From positions 89,802,644 to 89,866,643 of the forward strand of contig CM075767.1 of the NCBI GenBank assembly GCA_037974665.1: DNA of 64,000 bases, written 5' to 3'. The stretch is from Ehretia macrophylla (lineage: Eukaryota; Streptophyta; Magnoliopsida; Boraginales; Ehretiaceae). Each line of letters opens with the position of its first letter. Position 1 is the first letter of the stretch. Below the pieces are notes generated by a model, which saw only the letters and a program-made list of their open reading frames with translations, had not been told where the DNA came from and ran no database searches. Both the position numbers and the translations under genes were made by a program. Positions 46,853 to 58,592 of this stretch are shown here, one piece after another.

Positions 46853-47410
46853 CTTTTCAATTTTTTTTTTCCTCTGGTTAGGGTTGCCAAGATAATTTAT
46901 CCACAACATTTCTATTATCGAATCCCACGGCACCTTGGGCAAGATAACTTCACTTCACGTGGAAGCTGGGCCAGCAAACTGAGGGCGTAGGGCTTGTGAC
47001 AAGGTCTCCGTCGCTCCGGTGCCCATAACTTTTGATCTGTAAGGAGTTACGCGGCACACAGCATACCGTTGGAAAGCTCTCCGATGGCTCTACGACGGGC
47101 GCAGCAGCTTGCTCACTGTGCCTTTTTTGGAGCCCAAAATTGAACGTTTTCATCAGTTTCGGGCCATTTTTCTTATTGAGCTCTGTTTTTGGGTCCCGGA
47201 TCGTACGTCGTGAGCTTTTAAAAGGATGACAACCTTACTCGCAAGACATTAGAGGGCGCTACAATGCGTCGATATCACGTCTTGCAAGGATGCTGCGTTG
47301 TTGAGGCGGATGGGTTGTTGTTAAGCCCATTGGGCCTTCTGAATGGGCCATCTCTCTAAGTTGGGACTGTGAACCGTTAACACAAAAAGGAATTCTACCC
47401 CCAACATGAT

Positions 47411-47530
47411 GGGTGCAATCATACCAGCACTAATGCACCGGATCCCATCAGAACTCGGAACTTAAGCGTGCTTGGGCGAGAGTAGTAATAGGATGGGTGA
47501 CACCTTGGGAAGTCCTCGTGTTGCACTCCT
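47411..47530 (+). rRNA. 5S rRNA gene, copy 69 (-1 T)
   Basis: Differences: G7A, C47G, G51C, C78A, C92A, C95T, C117T, C120T. G7A is shared with copy 71. Confidence 0.91.
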
Positions 47531-48086
47531 CTTTTCAATATTTTTTCATCCGGTTAGGGTTGCCAAGATAATTTATCCACCACATTTCTATTATCGAATC
47601 CCACGGTACCTTGGGCAATACAACTTCGCTTCACGTGGGGGCTGGGCCCGCAAACCGAGGGCGTAGGGATTGTGACCAGGTCTCCATCGCTTCGGTGCCC
47701 ATAACTTTTGATATGTAAAAAGTTACGAGGCGCACAGCATACCGTTGGAAAGCTCTCCGAGAGCTCTATGACGGGGGCAGCAAGCTTGCTCGCTCTTCCC
47801 TTTTTGGAGCCCAAAATTGAACGTTTTCACCAATTTTGAGCCACTTTTCTTATTAAGCTCTGTTTTTCCGTCTCAGATCGTACGTCGTGAGCTATTAAAC
47901 GGACTACAACCTTACTCGCAGGACATTAGAGGGCTCTACAATGCGTCGATATCACGTCTTGCGAGGATCTGCATTGTTGAAGCGGATGGGTTATTGTTAA
48001 GCCCATTGGGCCTTCTGAATGGGCCATTTCCCTAGGCTGGGACTGTGAACCGTTAACACAAAAAGGAATTCTACCCCCAACATGAT

Positions 48087-48206
48087 GGGTGCGATCATAC
48101 CAGCACTAATGCACCTGATCCCATCAGAACTCCGAAGTTAAGCGTGCTTGGGCGACAATAGTAGTAGGATGGGTGACCCCCTTGGAAGTCCTCGTGTTGT
48201 ACCCCC
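48087..48206 (+). rRNA. 5S rRNA gene, copy 70 (-1 T)
   Basis: Differences: G30T, G70C, G72A, C78G, G97T, C114T. G30T and C78G are shared with copy 72. Confidence 0.92.
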
Positions 48207-48763
48207 CTTTTCAATTTTTTTTTCCTCTGGTTAGGGTTGCCAAGATACTTTATCCACCACATTTCTATTATCAAATCCCACGGCACCTTGGGCAAGACAA
48301 CTTCGCTTCATGTGGAGGCTGGCCCCGCACACCAAGGCTGTAGGGGTTGTGACCAAGTCTCTGTCGCTCCGGTGCCCATAACTTTTGATCCGTAAGGAGT
48401 TACGCGGCGCACAGCATACTGTTGGAAGGCCCTCCGAGGGCTCTAAGACGGGCGCAGCAGCTTGCTCGCTGTGCCCTTTTTGGAGCCCAAAATTGAACGT
48501 TTTCATCAGTTTCGAGCCACTTTTCTTATTGAGCTCTGTTTTTCGGTCCCGGATCGTACGTCGTGAGCTTTTAAAAGGATGAAAACCTTACTCGCAGGAC
48601 ATTAGAGGGCGCTACAATGCGTCGATATCACGTCTTGCAAGGATGCTGCGTTGTTGAAGCGGATGGGTTGTTGTTAAGCCCATTGGGCCTTCTGAATGGG
48701 CCATCTCTCTAGGTTGGGACTGTGAACCCTTAACACAAAAAGGAATTCTACCCCCAACATGAT

Positions 48764-48883
48764 GGGTGCAATCATACCAGCACTAATGCACCGGATCCCA
48801 TCAGAACTCCGAAGTTAAGCGTGCTTGGGCAAGAGTAGTACTGGGATGGGTGACCCCCTGGGAAGTCCTCGTGTTGCACTCCC
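48764..48883 (+). rRNA. 5S rRNA gene, copy 71 (-1 T)
   Basis: Differences: G7A, G68A, A80G, C117T. Confidence 0.93.
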
Positions 48884-49403
48884 CTTTTCAATATTTTTTA
48901 ATCCGGTTAGGGTTTCCAAGATACTTTATCCTCCACATTTCTATTATCGAATCCCACGGCACCTTGGGCAATACAACTTCATTTCACGTGGAGGCTGAGC
49001 CCGCAAACCGAGGGCGTAGGGCTCGTGACCAGGTCTCCATCGCTCCGGTGCCCATAACTTTTGATCCGTAAAGAGTTACGAGGCGCACAGCATACAGTTG
49101 GAAAGCTCTCCGAGAGCTCTATGACGGGGGCAGCAAGCTTGCTCGCTCTTCCCTTTTTGGAGCCAAAATCGAACGTTTTCACCAATTTTGGGCCACTTTT
49201 CTTATTAAGCTCTGTTTTTTCGTCTCGTATCGTACGTCGTGAGCTATTAAACGGACGACAACCTTACTCGTAGGACATTAGAGGGCTCTACAATGCGTCG
49301 ATATCACGTCTTGCGAGGATCTGCATTGTTGAAGCGGATGGGTTGTTGTTAAGCCCATTGGGCCTTCTAAATGGGCCATCTCCCTAGGCTGGGACTGTGA
49401 ACC

Positions 49404-49438
49404 GTTAACACAAAAAGGAATTCTACCCCCAACATGAT
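49404..49438 (+). promoter_or_regulatory. Class 2 upstream 5S promoter (example, copy 72)
   Basis: The TATA-like ACATAAAG is ACAAAAAG, GTGCCC is replaced by CTACCC so the GC pair is lost, and -1 is T. This class dominates from copy 49 to copy 73 and also precedes copy 36. Reduced polymerase III initiation is an inference. Confidence 0.65.
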
Positions 49439-49558
49439 GGGTGCGATCATACCAGCACTAATGCACCTGATCCCATCAGAACTCCGAAGTTAAGCGTGCT
49501 TGGGCGAGAGTAGTAGTAGGATGGGTGACCCCCTGGGAAGTCCTCGTGTTGCACCCCC
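49439..49558 (+). rRNA. 5S rRNA gene, copy 72 (-1 T)
   Basis: Differences: G30T, C78G. The gene body is well preserved, but -1 is T and upstream is class 2. Confidence 0.94.
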
Positions 49559-50115
49559 CTTTTCAATTTTTTTTTCCTCTGGTTAGGGTTGCCAAGATAC
49601 TTTATCCACCACATTTCTATTATCGAATCCCATGGCACCTTCGGCAAGACAACTTCGCTTCACGTGGAGGCTGGGCAAACAAACCGAGGGCGTAGGGCTT
49701 GTGACCAAGTCTCTGTCGCTCCGGTGCCCATAACTTTTGATCCTTAAGGAGTCACGCGGCGCACAGCATACCGTTGGAAAGCTCTCCGATGGCTCTACGA
49801 CGGGCGCAACAGCTTGCTCACTGTGCCCTTTTTGGAGCCCAAAATTGAACGTTTTCATCAGTTTCGAGCCATTTTTCTTATTGAGCTCTGTTTTTCGGTC
49901 CCGGATCGTACGTCGTGAGCTTTTAAAAGGATGACAACCTTACTCGCAAGACATTAGAGGGCGCTACAATGCATCAATATCACGTCTTGCAAGGATGCTG
50001 CGTTGTTGAAGCGGATGGGTTGTTGTTAAGTCCATTGGGCCTTCTAAATGGGCCATCTCTCTAGGCTGGGACTGTGAACCGTTAACACAAAAAGGAATTC
50101 TACTCCCAACATGAC

Positions 50116-50235
50116 GGATGCGATCATACCAGCACTAATGCACCGGATCCCATCAGAACTCCGAAGTTAAGCGTGCTTGGGCGAGAGTAGTACTAGGATG
50201 GGTGACCCCCTGGTAAGTCCTCGTGTTGCACCCCC
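50116..50235 (+). rRNA. 5S rRNA gene, copy 73
   Basis: Differences: G3A, G99T. The internal promoter is intact and -1 is C. Confidence 0.95.
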
Positions 50236-50792
50236 ATTTTCAATTTTTTTTCCTCCGGTTAGGGTTGCCAAGATACTTTATCCACCACATTTCTATTATC
50301 GAATCCCACGGCACCTTGGGCAAGACAACTTCGCTTCATGTGGAGGCTGGGCCCGCAAACCGAGGGCGTAGGGCTTGTGACCAAGTCTCTGTCACTCCGG
50401 TACCCATAACTTTTGATCCGTAAGGAGTTACGCGGCGCACAACATACCGTTGGAAAGCTCTCCGAGAGCTCTACGTCGGGCGTAACAAGCTTGCTCGCTG
50501 TGCCCTTTTTGGAGCCCAAAATCAAACGTTTTCATCAGTTTCGATCCACTTTTCTTTTTAAGCTCTGTTTTTCCATCCCAGATCATACGTCGTGAGCTGT
50601 TAAAAGGATGACAACCTTATTCGCGGGACATTAGATGGTGCTACAATGCGTTGATATCACGTCTTGCGAGGATGCTGTGTTGTTAAAGTGGATGGGTTGT
50701 TGTTAAGCCTATTGGGCCTTCTGAATGGGCTATCTCTCTAGGCTGGGACTGTGAACCGTTAACACATAAAGGAATTTTGCGCCCACCATGAC

Positions 50793-50912
50793 GGGTGCGA
50801 TCATACCAGCACTAATTAACCGTATCCCATCAGAACTCCGAAGTTAAGCGTGCTTGGGCGAGAGTAGTACGAGGATGGGTGACCCCCTAGGCAGTCCTCG
50901 TGTTGCACCCCC
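50793..50912 (+). rRNA. 5S rRNA gene, copy 74
   Basis: Differences: G25T, C26A, G31T, T79G, G97A, A100C. Last + strand gene. Its spacer is cut 50 bp downstream, where TTTATCCAC joins LTR-like sequence. Confidence 0.92.
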
Positions 50913-50962
50913 TTTTCAATTTTTTTTTCCTCCGGCTAGGGTTGCCAAGATACTTTATCCAC

Positions 50963-53269
50963 ACAAGGCATGATAAGACAAGTAATTTCACTTGAAAAGC
51001 ATATGGAGTCATATGAACATTAAACGGGCAGCCATGTAACACATGCAAGTCAAGCCATATAACTCATTTCGAGGTTCACGTAATCAAGTGATACGAATAT
51101 TCAACATGCAACATCATTTACGTGGGTTCGGTTGCACGAAAAGCTTATTTGACAACATGCAATGGTCAAAATCACATTTGAAGTTATAAAACATTTACAG
51201 GCAGCCCACTATGCGTATAATTTCCACACAATAACCAAAATATCAACACTTAGCAAAACTACCTAGTCATTAGGGTTTCCATTTCATGTTTAATCGTGTG
51301 ATTAAAACCCTAAGTCAACTCAAAATCATTCTCAAGTCATGCATCATTCAATTCAAGCATCCTCAAGTACTCAAAACAGTCCTCATAACATCCCAACACC
51401 ACATTTCCACACAATTAGAACCACAAGAGAGGTTACAACAATTTTCCAAGTACGTAGCTAAATGAAACCTTTACTGCAATAGGCTGTTTTCGCACAATCA
51501 ATAGGATAACCAAAAAATCTCGAAATTCATAGAATAAGATGTAAAATTAAAGCTTAAGAAGTTATCTAAAATCAGAAACAAACCTTGCATCAATTGGAGT
51601 TCGGAATCATTAGTTATAGCCGAAACAGTGAGGTAGCACAAAACTGTCCAGATTTGCACACTTTTTGACGTTTTTGAGGTCCTTAGGGTCAGTTTTAGAT
51701 TTGGTCAATTTCTGCCAAAATTGCCCAGATCCAAAAGATGTAGCAGTACACAAAATTTCATGCAATTTGGACAATATTTGCTAAGTCAAATATGGTTCGT
51801 TCCACAAGGTCAGTGCATCTGCCAAAACCTGCTTCATTTTTCCGGGTTTCCAGATTTGGTCACATTTTAAATATTTGCCATTTTGAGGACCTTAGAGTCA
51901 AAATTAGCTTTGGCCTATTTCTAGGAAAAATGTTCAAAACTGTCCAAACTAGTCACTTATCAATTTTCAAGCATTTTCAACATCATTTGCTTAGATAAAC
52001 TTACCTCGAACAGACTAGTCAGAGAGCTGTCATCAATTTCGACTTCACCTAGCATCATTTTCAAGCCAAGATCTTGCCATGCATGGTTGTTTAAGCTTAT
52101 GAACGACCATATAGCTCAAGCACAGAAGCAAATACACACATTTATGAGCATGCATGTGAATTTTTAAAGAGTTTTCAAAGGGTTTTAACCCTCACCTTTG
52201 CAATCAACCAAAAGATGCGCAAAACCCTTGTTGAAGCTCAAATCTTCTCCTTTCCTTTGCCTAGCCGAAATCCCACTAGCCTTTCTCTATTTTTCCTAGC
52301 TTAGTGATCAATCTCTTAGTACATGCATGTAGTTAGGACTTAAAGAAAAGAAATGGAAGCTTAGTAACTCACCTAGGCCGAAAATGAAGCTTCAATGCAC
52401 ATGCATGAGTGATTTTCAAACTCTAGCTTGTTTGCTTGAGTTGCTTGGATGATTTGCTTTCCTTGTTCAACTAAGGTGTGATGAAGATGAGCAAGAATGG
52501 TGAGAGCTCAGTGAAGGCCGAGTATGAGAGAAGAAAATGAGAGTGAGAGAGAAATGTGAGAGGAAGAAATGAATGAAATGAAAATAAAACAAAAGCCTTG
52601 CAACTTGAGGAGCATGCTCGGCCTTGAGGCTTTCAATTTCAGCTTTTGTCTTCAAGATGCTTCAAATTTTGAAATGTTTAGCATGGAAAAGTGTTATGGC
52701 CGAGAATGGTGAGGAGATTGAGGGGAATTTGAGCAATTTTTTAATGCCTTGTGTCATAGTTTGTCTTAGCATGCATAGAATAAAATAATTTGCTCAAACC
52801 TTGTGCAAAACCATGGTATGGTCGGCCAAGGCTATTGAAATGGCTGAATTTGTGTCATCTTGAGCATTATTCTAATTGTATCTTGAAGTGCAAAAAGAAT
52901 AATGGATAAAGAATAAGGAATGTTTTGTTTTTAGTAAATTTTTGTCTTCTAGTGAATTGGTTTATGATTATTATATTGATAGTGGACTTTGTAGGATTGT
53001 TTAATAGTCTAGTGCTTCGCGAAAGATGCTTTCTTGATTAGCGCGAAGGTACACTTTCCTAGGTCTAGGGCACGCACTACGAGATAGGACACGAACTACG
53101 AGACGAACGCAGTTTTTCAAGTAAATGCACGCAACCCTAAATGGATGCACGTAATTCAATGCATGACACATAAAATGAACACAATTCTTAAACCTAGGTC
53201 ATGGCACGCAAATCTAGGTTAGGGCATACGAAGCTAGGTTTCACACGCAAATTGGGGTCGGGCCTTACA
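50963..53269 (-). mobile_element. LTR-like element fragment B
   Basis: The left end (ACAAGGCATGATAAGACAAG) matches 63829 onward of the third copy, so it starts in mid-element. The right end GGGTCGGGCCTTACA is a plausible LTR terminus directly against inverted 5S. It covers the part of the element missing from fragment A, apart from about 120 bp. No coding domain is visible. On the complement, about 52480-52600 is a CT-rich tract like the leader of many plant LTRs, the basis for the minus orientation. Two weakly similar stretches lie about 209 bp apart (TTTTGAGGTCCTTAG at 51672 and TTTTGAGGACCTTAG at 51881). A + strand A/T-rich stretch surrounds them. Confidence 0.7.
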
Positions 53270-53270
53270 A

Positions 53271-53293
53271 TTAGTGCTGGTATGATCGCACCT
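53271..53293 (-). pseudogene. 5S rRNA gene remnant, copy 75 (nt 1-23 only)
   Basis: Only the 5' end of a minus-strand 5S gene (AGGTGCGATCATACCAGCAC…) remains, followed by a complete upstream promoter region to its right. The gene is broken at nt 23-24 by the LTR-like terminus. The remainder of the gene is not found on the other side of fragment B. Confidence 0.93.
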
Positions 53294-53850
53294 GACATGT
53301 TGAGGGCACAATTCCTTTATGTGTTAACGGTTCACAGTTCCAGCTTAGAGAGATAGCCCATTCAGAAGGCCCAATGGGATTAGCGAGAATCCATCCGCTT
53401 CAACAACCCAATATCCTCGCAAGACGAGATATCGACGCTTTGTCGGGTCCTCTAATGTCCTGCGAGTAAGGTTCTCGTACTTTTAACATGTCACGACGTA
53501 CGATCCAGGATGGAAAAACAGAGCTCAATGAGAAAAGAGGCCCGAAACTGATGAAAACGTTTGATTTTGGGCTCCAACAATGGGCATAGCGAGCAAATTG
53601 GCTGCCCCTGTAGTAGAGCTCTCAGAGAGCTTTCCAACGGTATGTTGTGCGTCATGTAACTCCTTACGGATCAAAGGTTATGGGCACCGGAGCGAAGGAG
53701 ACCTGGTCACAAGCCCTACGCCCTCGGTTTGCTGGCCCAACCTCCACGTGAAGCGCAGTTGTCTTGCCCAAGGTGCCGTCGGATTTGGTAATAGAAATGT
53801 GATGGGTAAAGCATCTTGGAAAGGCTAACCGGGGCAAAAAAATTTGAAAA

Positions 53851-53970
53851 GGGGGTGCAACACGAGTACTTCTCACTGGGTCACCCAACCTATTACTACT
53901 TTCGCCTAAGCACGCTTAGCTTCGGAATTCTGATGGGATCCGGTGCGTTAGTGCTGGTATGATCGCGCCT
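53851..53970 (-). rRNA. 5S rRNA gene, copy 76 (probably a pseudogene; -1 T)
   Basis: Differences: G1A, T4C, T24C, C44T, T52C, G64A, G70A, C78A, A83T, C94A, C95G, G98A, C104A. It lies next to the orientation change and is one of the most diverged copies. Confidence 0.85.
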
Positions 53971-54528
53971 ATCATGTTGGGGGCACAAATCCCTTATGTG
54001 TTGACTGTTCACATTCCCAGCCTAGAGAGATGGCCCATTTAGAAGGCCCAATGGGCTTAACGACAACCCATCCGCTTCAACAATGCAGCATCCTCGCAAG
54101 ACGTGATATCGACACCTTGTAGGGCCCTCTAATGTCCCGTGAGTTTGGTTGTCGTCCTTTTAACAGCTCACGACGTACGATTCGGGACGAAAAAACGGAG
54201 CTAAAGAAGAAAAGTAGCCTGAAACTGATGAAAACGTTCGATTTTGAGCTCCAAAAAGGGGCACAACGAGCAAGCTGGCTGCCCTCGTCGTAGAGCTCTC
54301 GGGGAGCTTTGCAAAGGTATGCTGTGTGCCGCGTAATTCCTTACGGATCAAAAGTTATGGGCACCGAAGCGACGGAGACCTGGTCACAAGCCCTGCACCC
54401 TCGGTTTGCGGGCCCAGCCTCTATGTGAAGTGAAGTTGTCTTGGCCAATGTTCCGTGTGATTCGACAGTCGGAATGTAGTGCATAGAGTACGTTGGCAAC
54501 CGTAACCGGAGGAAAAAAAATTGAAAAA

Positions 54529-54648
54529 GGGGGTGCAACACGAGGACTTCCCAGGGGCTCACCCATCCTAGTACTACTCTCGCCCAAGCACACCTAACTT
54601 CTAAGTTCTGATGGGATCCAATGCATTAGTGCAGGAATGATCGCACCC
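54529..54648 (-). rRNA. 5S rRNA gene, copy 77
   Basis: Differences: A13T, A16T, C28T, C29T, C46T, C47A, A55G, C57T, C91G. Confidence 0.89.
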
Positions 54649-55205
54649 GTCATGTTGAGGGCACAATTCCTTTATGTGTTAACGGTTCACAGTCCCAGCC
54701 TAGAGAGATGGCCCATTCAGAAGGCCCAATAGGCATTACAACAACCCATCTGCTTCAACAACGCAGCATCCTCGCAAGACGTCATATCGACGCATTGTAG
54801 GGCCCTCTAATGGCCCACGAGTAATGTTGTCGTCTTTTTAACATCTCACGACGTACGATCTGTTACGGAAAAACAGAGCTTAATAAGAAAAGTGGCTCAA
54901 AACTGATGAAAACGTTCGATTTTGGGCTCCAAAAATCAGCACTGCAAGCAAGCTGGCTGGCCCCATCGTAGATCTCTCGGAGAGCTTTGCAACGGTATTT
55001 TGTGCGGCGCGTAACTCCTTACGGATCAAAAGTTATGGGCACCGGAGCGACGGAGACCTGGTCACAGGCCCTACAACCTCGGTTTGCTGGCCCAGCCTCC
55101 ACGTGAAGCGAAGTTGTCTTGCCAAGGTGCCGTGGGATTCGATAATCGAAATGTGGTGGATAAACTATCTTGGCAACCCTAACCGGAGCAAAAAAAATTG
55201 AAAAG

Positions 55206-55325
55206 GGGGGTGCAACACAAGGACTTCGCAGGGGGTCACCCATCCTAGTACAACTCTCGCCCAACCACGCTTAACTTCGGAGTTCTGATAGGATCCAGTG
55301 CATTAGTGCTGGTATGATCGTACCC
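55206..55325 (-). rRNA. 5S rRNA gene, copy 78
   Basis: Differences: G5A, C29T, C36T, C61G, A74T, G98C, C107T. Confidence 0.91.
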
Positions 55326-55882
55326 GTCATGTTGAGGGCACAATTCCTTTATGTGTTAACGGTTCACAGTTCCAGCATAGAGAGAGAGCCCATTCAGAAG
55401 GCTTAATGGCCTTAATGAGAACCCATCCGCTTCAACAACCCATTATCCTCGCAAAATGAGATATCAATGCGTTGTAGGGTCCTCTAATGTCCTGTGAGTA
55501 AGGTTCTCGTCCTTTTAACAACCCACGACGTACGATCCGGGACGGAAAAACATAGATAAATTAGAAAAGTGGCCCGAAACTGATGAAAACGTTCGATTTT
55601 GGTCTCCAAAAAGGGCACAGTAAGCAAGCTAGCTGACCCTGTCGTAGAGCTCTCGGAGAGCTTTCCAACGGTATGCTGTGCGCCAAGTAACTCCTAACGG
55701 ATCAAAACTTATGGGCACCAGAGCGAAGGAGACCTGGCCACAAGTCCAACGACCTCGGTTTGCGGGCCCAGCCTTCACTTGAAGCGAAGGTGTCTTGCCG
55801 AAGGTGCCGTGGGATTCGATAATAGAAATGTGGTGGATAAAGTATCTCAGCAACCCTAACCGTAGCAAAAAAAATTGAAAAG

Positions 55883-56002
55883 GGGGGTGCAACATGAGGA
55901 CTTCCCAGGGGGTCACCCATCCTAGAACTACTCTCGCCCAAGCACACTTAACTTCAGAGTTCTGATGGGATCCGGTGCATTAGTGCTGGTATGATCGCAC
56001 CC
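55883..56002 (-). rRNA. 5S rRNA gene, copy 79
   Basis: Differences: C47T, C57T, A77T, G108A. C47T and C57T are shared with copy 81 two repeats away. Confidence 0.93.
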
Positions 56003-56560
56003 GTCATGTTGAGGGCACAATTCCTTTATTTGTTAACGGTTCACAGTTCCAGCCTAGAGAGATGGCCCATTCAGAAGGCCTAATGGGCTTAACGAGAACC
56101 CATCCGCTTCAACAACCCAATATCCTCGTAAGACGAGATATCGATGCGTTGTAGGGTCCTCTAATGTCCTGCGAGTAAGGTTCTCGTCCTTTTAATAGCT
56201 CACGATGTATGATCCTGGACGGAAAAACAGAGCTAAATCAGAAAAGTGGCCAGAAACTGATGAAAACATTCGATTTTGGGCTCCAAAAAAGGGCATAGCG
56301 AGCAAGCTGGCTGCACCCATCGTAGAGCTCTCGGAGAGCCTTCCAACGGTATGCTGTGCGCCGCGTAACTCCTTACGGATCAAAGGTTATGGGCACCAGA
56401 GCGAAGGAGACCTGGTCACAAGCCCTACGCCCTCGGTTTTCTGGCCCAGCCTGCACGTGTAGCGAAGTTGTCTTGCCCAAGGTGCCGTGGGATTCGATTA
56501 TAGAAATGTAGTGGATAAAGTATCTTGGCAACCCTAACCGGAGGAAAAAAAATTGAAAAG

Positions 56561-56680
56561 GGGGGTGCAACGCGAGGACTTCCCAGGCGGTCACCCATCC
56601 TAGTACTACTCTCGCCCAAGGATGCTTAACTTCGCAGTTATGATAGGATCCAGTGAATTAGTGTTGGTATGATAGCAACC
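56561..56680 (-). rRNA. 5S rRNA gene, copy 80 (-1 T)
   Basis: Differences: G3T, G7T, G17A, G25T, C29T, C36T, G41T, C46G, G58A, G60C, C93G, T109C. Helix I and A-box are both affected. Confidence 0.87.
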
Positions 56681-57237
56681 ATCATGTTGAGGGCACAATT
56701 CCTTTATGTGTTAACGGTTCACAGTTCCAGCCTAGAGAGATAGCCCATTCAGAAGGCCTAATGGGCTTAACGAGAACCCATCTGCTTTAACAACCTAGTA
56801 TCCTCGGAAGACGTGATATCGACGCATTGTAGGGTCCTCTAATGTCCTGCAAGTAAGGTTCTTGTCCTTTTAACAGCTCACGACGTACGATCCGGGACGG
56901 AAAAATAGAGCAAAATTAGAAAAGTAGCCCGAAACTGATGAAAACGTTCGATTTTGGGCTCCAAAAAGGGCACAACGAGCAATCTAGCTACCCCCGTCGT
57001 AGAGCTCTCAGAGAGCTTTCCAACGGTATTCTGTGCGTCGCGTAACTCCTTACGGATAAAAAGTTATGGGCACCGGAGCGACGGAGAGCTGGTCACAAGC
57101 CCTACGCCCTGGGTTTGCGGGCCTAGCCTCCACGTGAGGCGAAGTTGTATTGCCCAAGGTGTCGTGGGATTCGATAACATAAATGTGGTGGATAAAGTAT
57201 CTTGGCAACCCTAACCAAAGGAAAAAAAATTGAAAAG

Positions 57238-57357
57238 GGGGGTGCAACACGAGGACTTCCCGGGGGGTCACCTATCCTAGTACTACTCTCGCCCAAGCAC
57301 ACTTAACTTCAGAGTTCTGATGGGATCCGGTGCATTACTGCTGGTATGATCGCACCC
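57238..57357 (-). rRNA. 5S rRNA gene, copy 81 (-1 T)
   Basis: Differences: C20G, C47T, C57T, G85A, T96C. Confidence 0.92.
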
Positions 57358-57914
57358 ATCATGTTGAGGGCACAATTCCTTTATGTATTAACGGTTCACA
57401 GTCACAGCCTAGAGAGATGGCCCATTCAGAAGGCCCAATGGGCCTAACAACAACCCATCCGCTTCAACAACGCAGCATCCTCGCAAGACGTAATATCGAC
57501 GCGTTGTAGGGCCCTCTAATGTCCCGCGAGTAAGTTTGTCGTCCTTTTAACAGCTCACGACGTACGATCCGTAACAGAAAAACATAGCTAAATTAGAAAA
57601 GTGGCCCGAAATAGATAAAAATGTTAGATTTTGGGCTCTAAAAAGGGCAAAGCGAGCTAGCTAGCTGCCCCCATCGTAGAGCTCTTGAAGAGCATTCCAA
57701 CGGTATACTGTGCGCCACGTAACTCCTTACAAATAAAAAGTTATAGGCACCGGAGCGACGGAGACCTAGTCACAGGCCCTACGCCATCGGTTTGCGGGCC
57801 CAGCCTCCACGTGAAGTGAAGTTGCCTTGCCCAAGGTGCCGTGGGATTCGATAATAGAAATGTGGTGGATAAAGTATCTTGGCAACCATAACCGGAGGAA
57901 AAAAAATTGAAAAG

Positions 57915-58034
57915 AGGGGTGCAACACGAGGACTTCCTAGGGGGTCACCCATTCTAGTACTAGTCTTGCCCAAGCACGCTTAACTTCTGAGTTCTGATGG
58001 GATCCGGGGCATTAGTGCTGGTATGATCTCACCC
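57915..58034 (-). rRNA. 5S rRNA gene, copy 82
   Basis: Differences: C6A, A27C, C47A, G68A, G72C, G82A, G97A, C120T. Confidence 0.9.
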
Positions 58035-58592
58035 GCCATGTTGAGGGCACAATTCCTTTATGTGTTAAAGGTTCATAGTGCCAGCCTAGAGAGACGGCCC
58101 ATTCAGAAGGCGCAATAGGCTTAACGACAACCCATCCGCTTCAATAACACAGCATCCTTGCAAGACGAGATGTCAACGCATTGTATGGCCCTCTAATGTC
58201 CCGTGACTAAGGTTGTCGTCCTTTTAACAGCTCACGACGTACGATCCGGGACGAAAAAAATAGAGAAAAAAAAGAAAAGTGGCCCGAAACTAATGAAAAT
58301 GTTCGATTTTGGGTTCCAAAAAAGGGCATAGCGAGCAAGCTGGCTGCCTCGTCGTAGAGTTCTCAGAGCGCTTTCGAATAGTATGCTGTGCACCGCGTAA
58401 CTCCTTACGGATCAAAAGTTATGGGCACCGGAGCGAAGGAGACCTGGTCACAAGCCCTACACCCTCGGTTTGCTGGCCCAGCCTCCACGTGAAGCGAAGT
58501 TGTCTTGCCCAAGTTGCCGCAGGATTCGATAATCGAAATGTGGTGGATAAAGTATCTTGGCAACCCTAACCGGAGGAAAAAAAAATGAAAAG

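Larger units (their letters stand above)
46064..50115 (+). repeat. Dimeric higher-order 5S repeat, three copies (copies 67-72)
   Basis: Alternating repeats a (67, 69, 71) and b (68, 70, 72) at about 1347-1354 bp. Type a has CAATATTTTTTMATCC after the gene and AGCAAGCTTGCTCGCTCTTCC in its spacer (split motif). Type b has a longer T-run with CCTCTGG and a CGGGCGCARCAGCTTGCTC spacer. Confidence 0.9.
25061..50962 (+). repeat. 5S rDNA tandem array, block II (+ strand)
   Basis: This block continues the + strand array in the same orientation after the LTR-like fragment. It begins in mid-spacer at CGCATCGATATCACG, about 140 bp upstream of copy 36, and ends in the spacer 50 bp after copy 74 at TTTATCCAC. 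It has 39 gene copies, one of them a 54-nt remnant. Spacers are shortened at about 26228, 26775, 39130 (about 48 bp lost) and 43224 (about 28 bp lost). From about 33.9 kb most repeats carry a different upstream promoter sequence from block I. Confidence 0.97.

Noticed and set aside
52467..52655. 62-codon minus-strand open frame in fragment B
   Set aside because: Low-complexity F/S/H-rich translation of a CT-rich tract; no start context or homology recognised.
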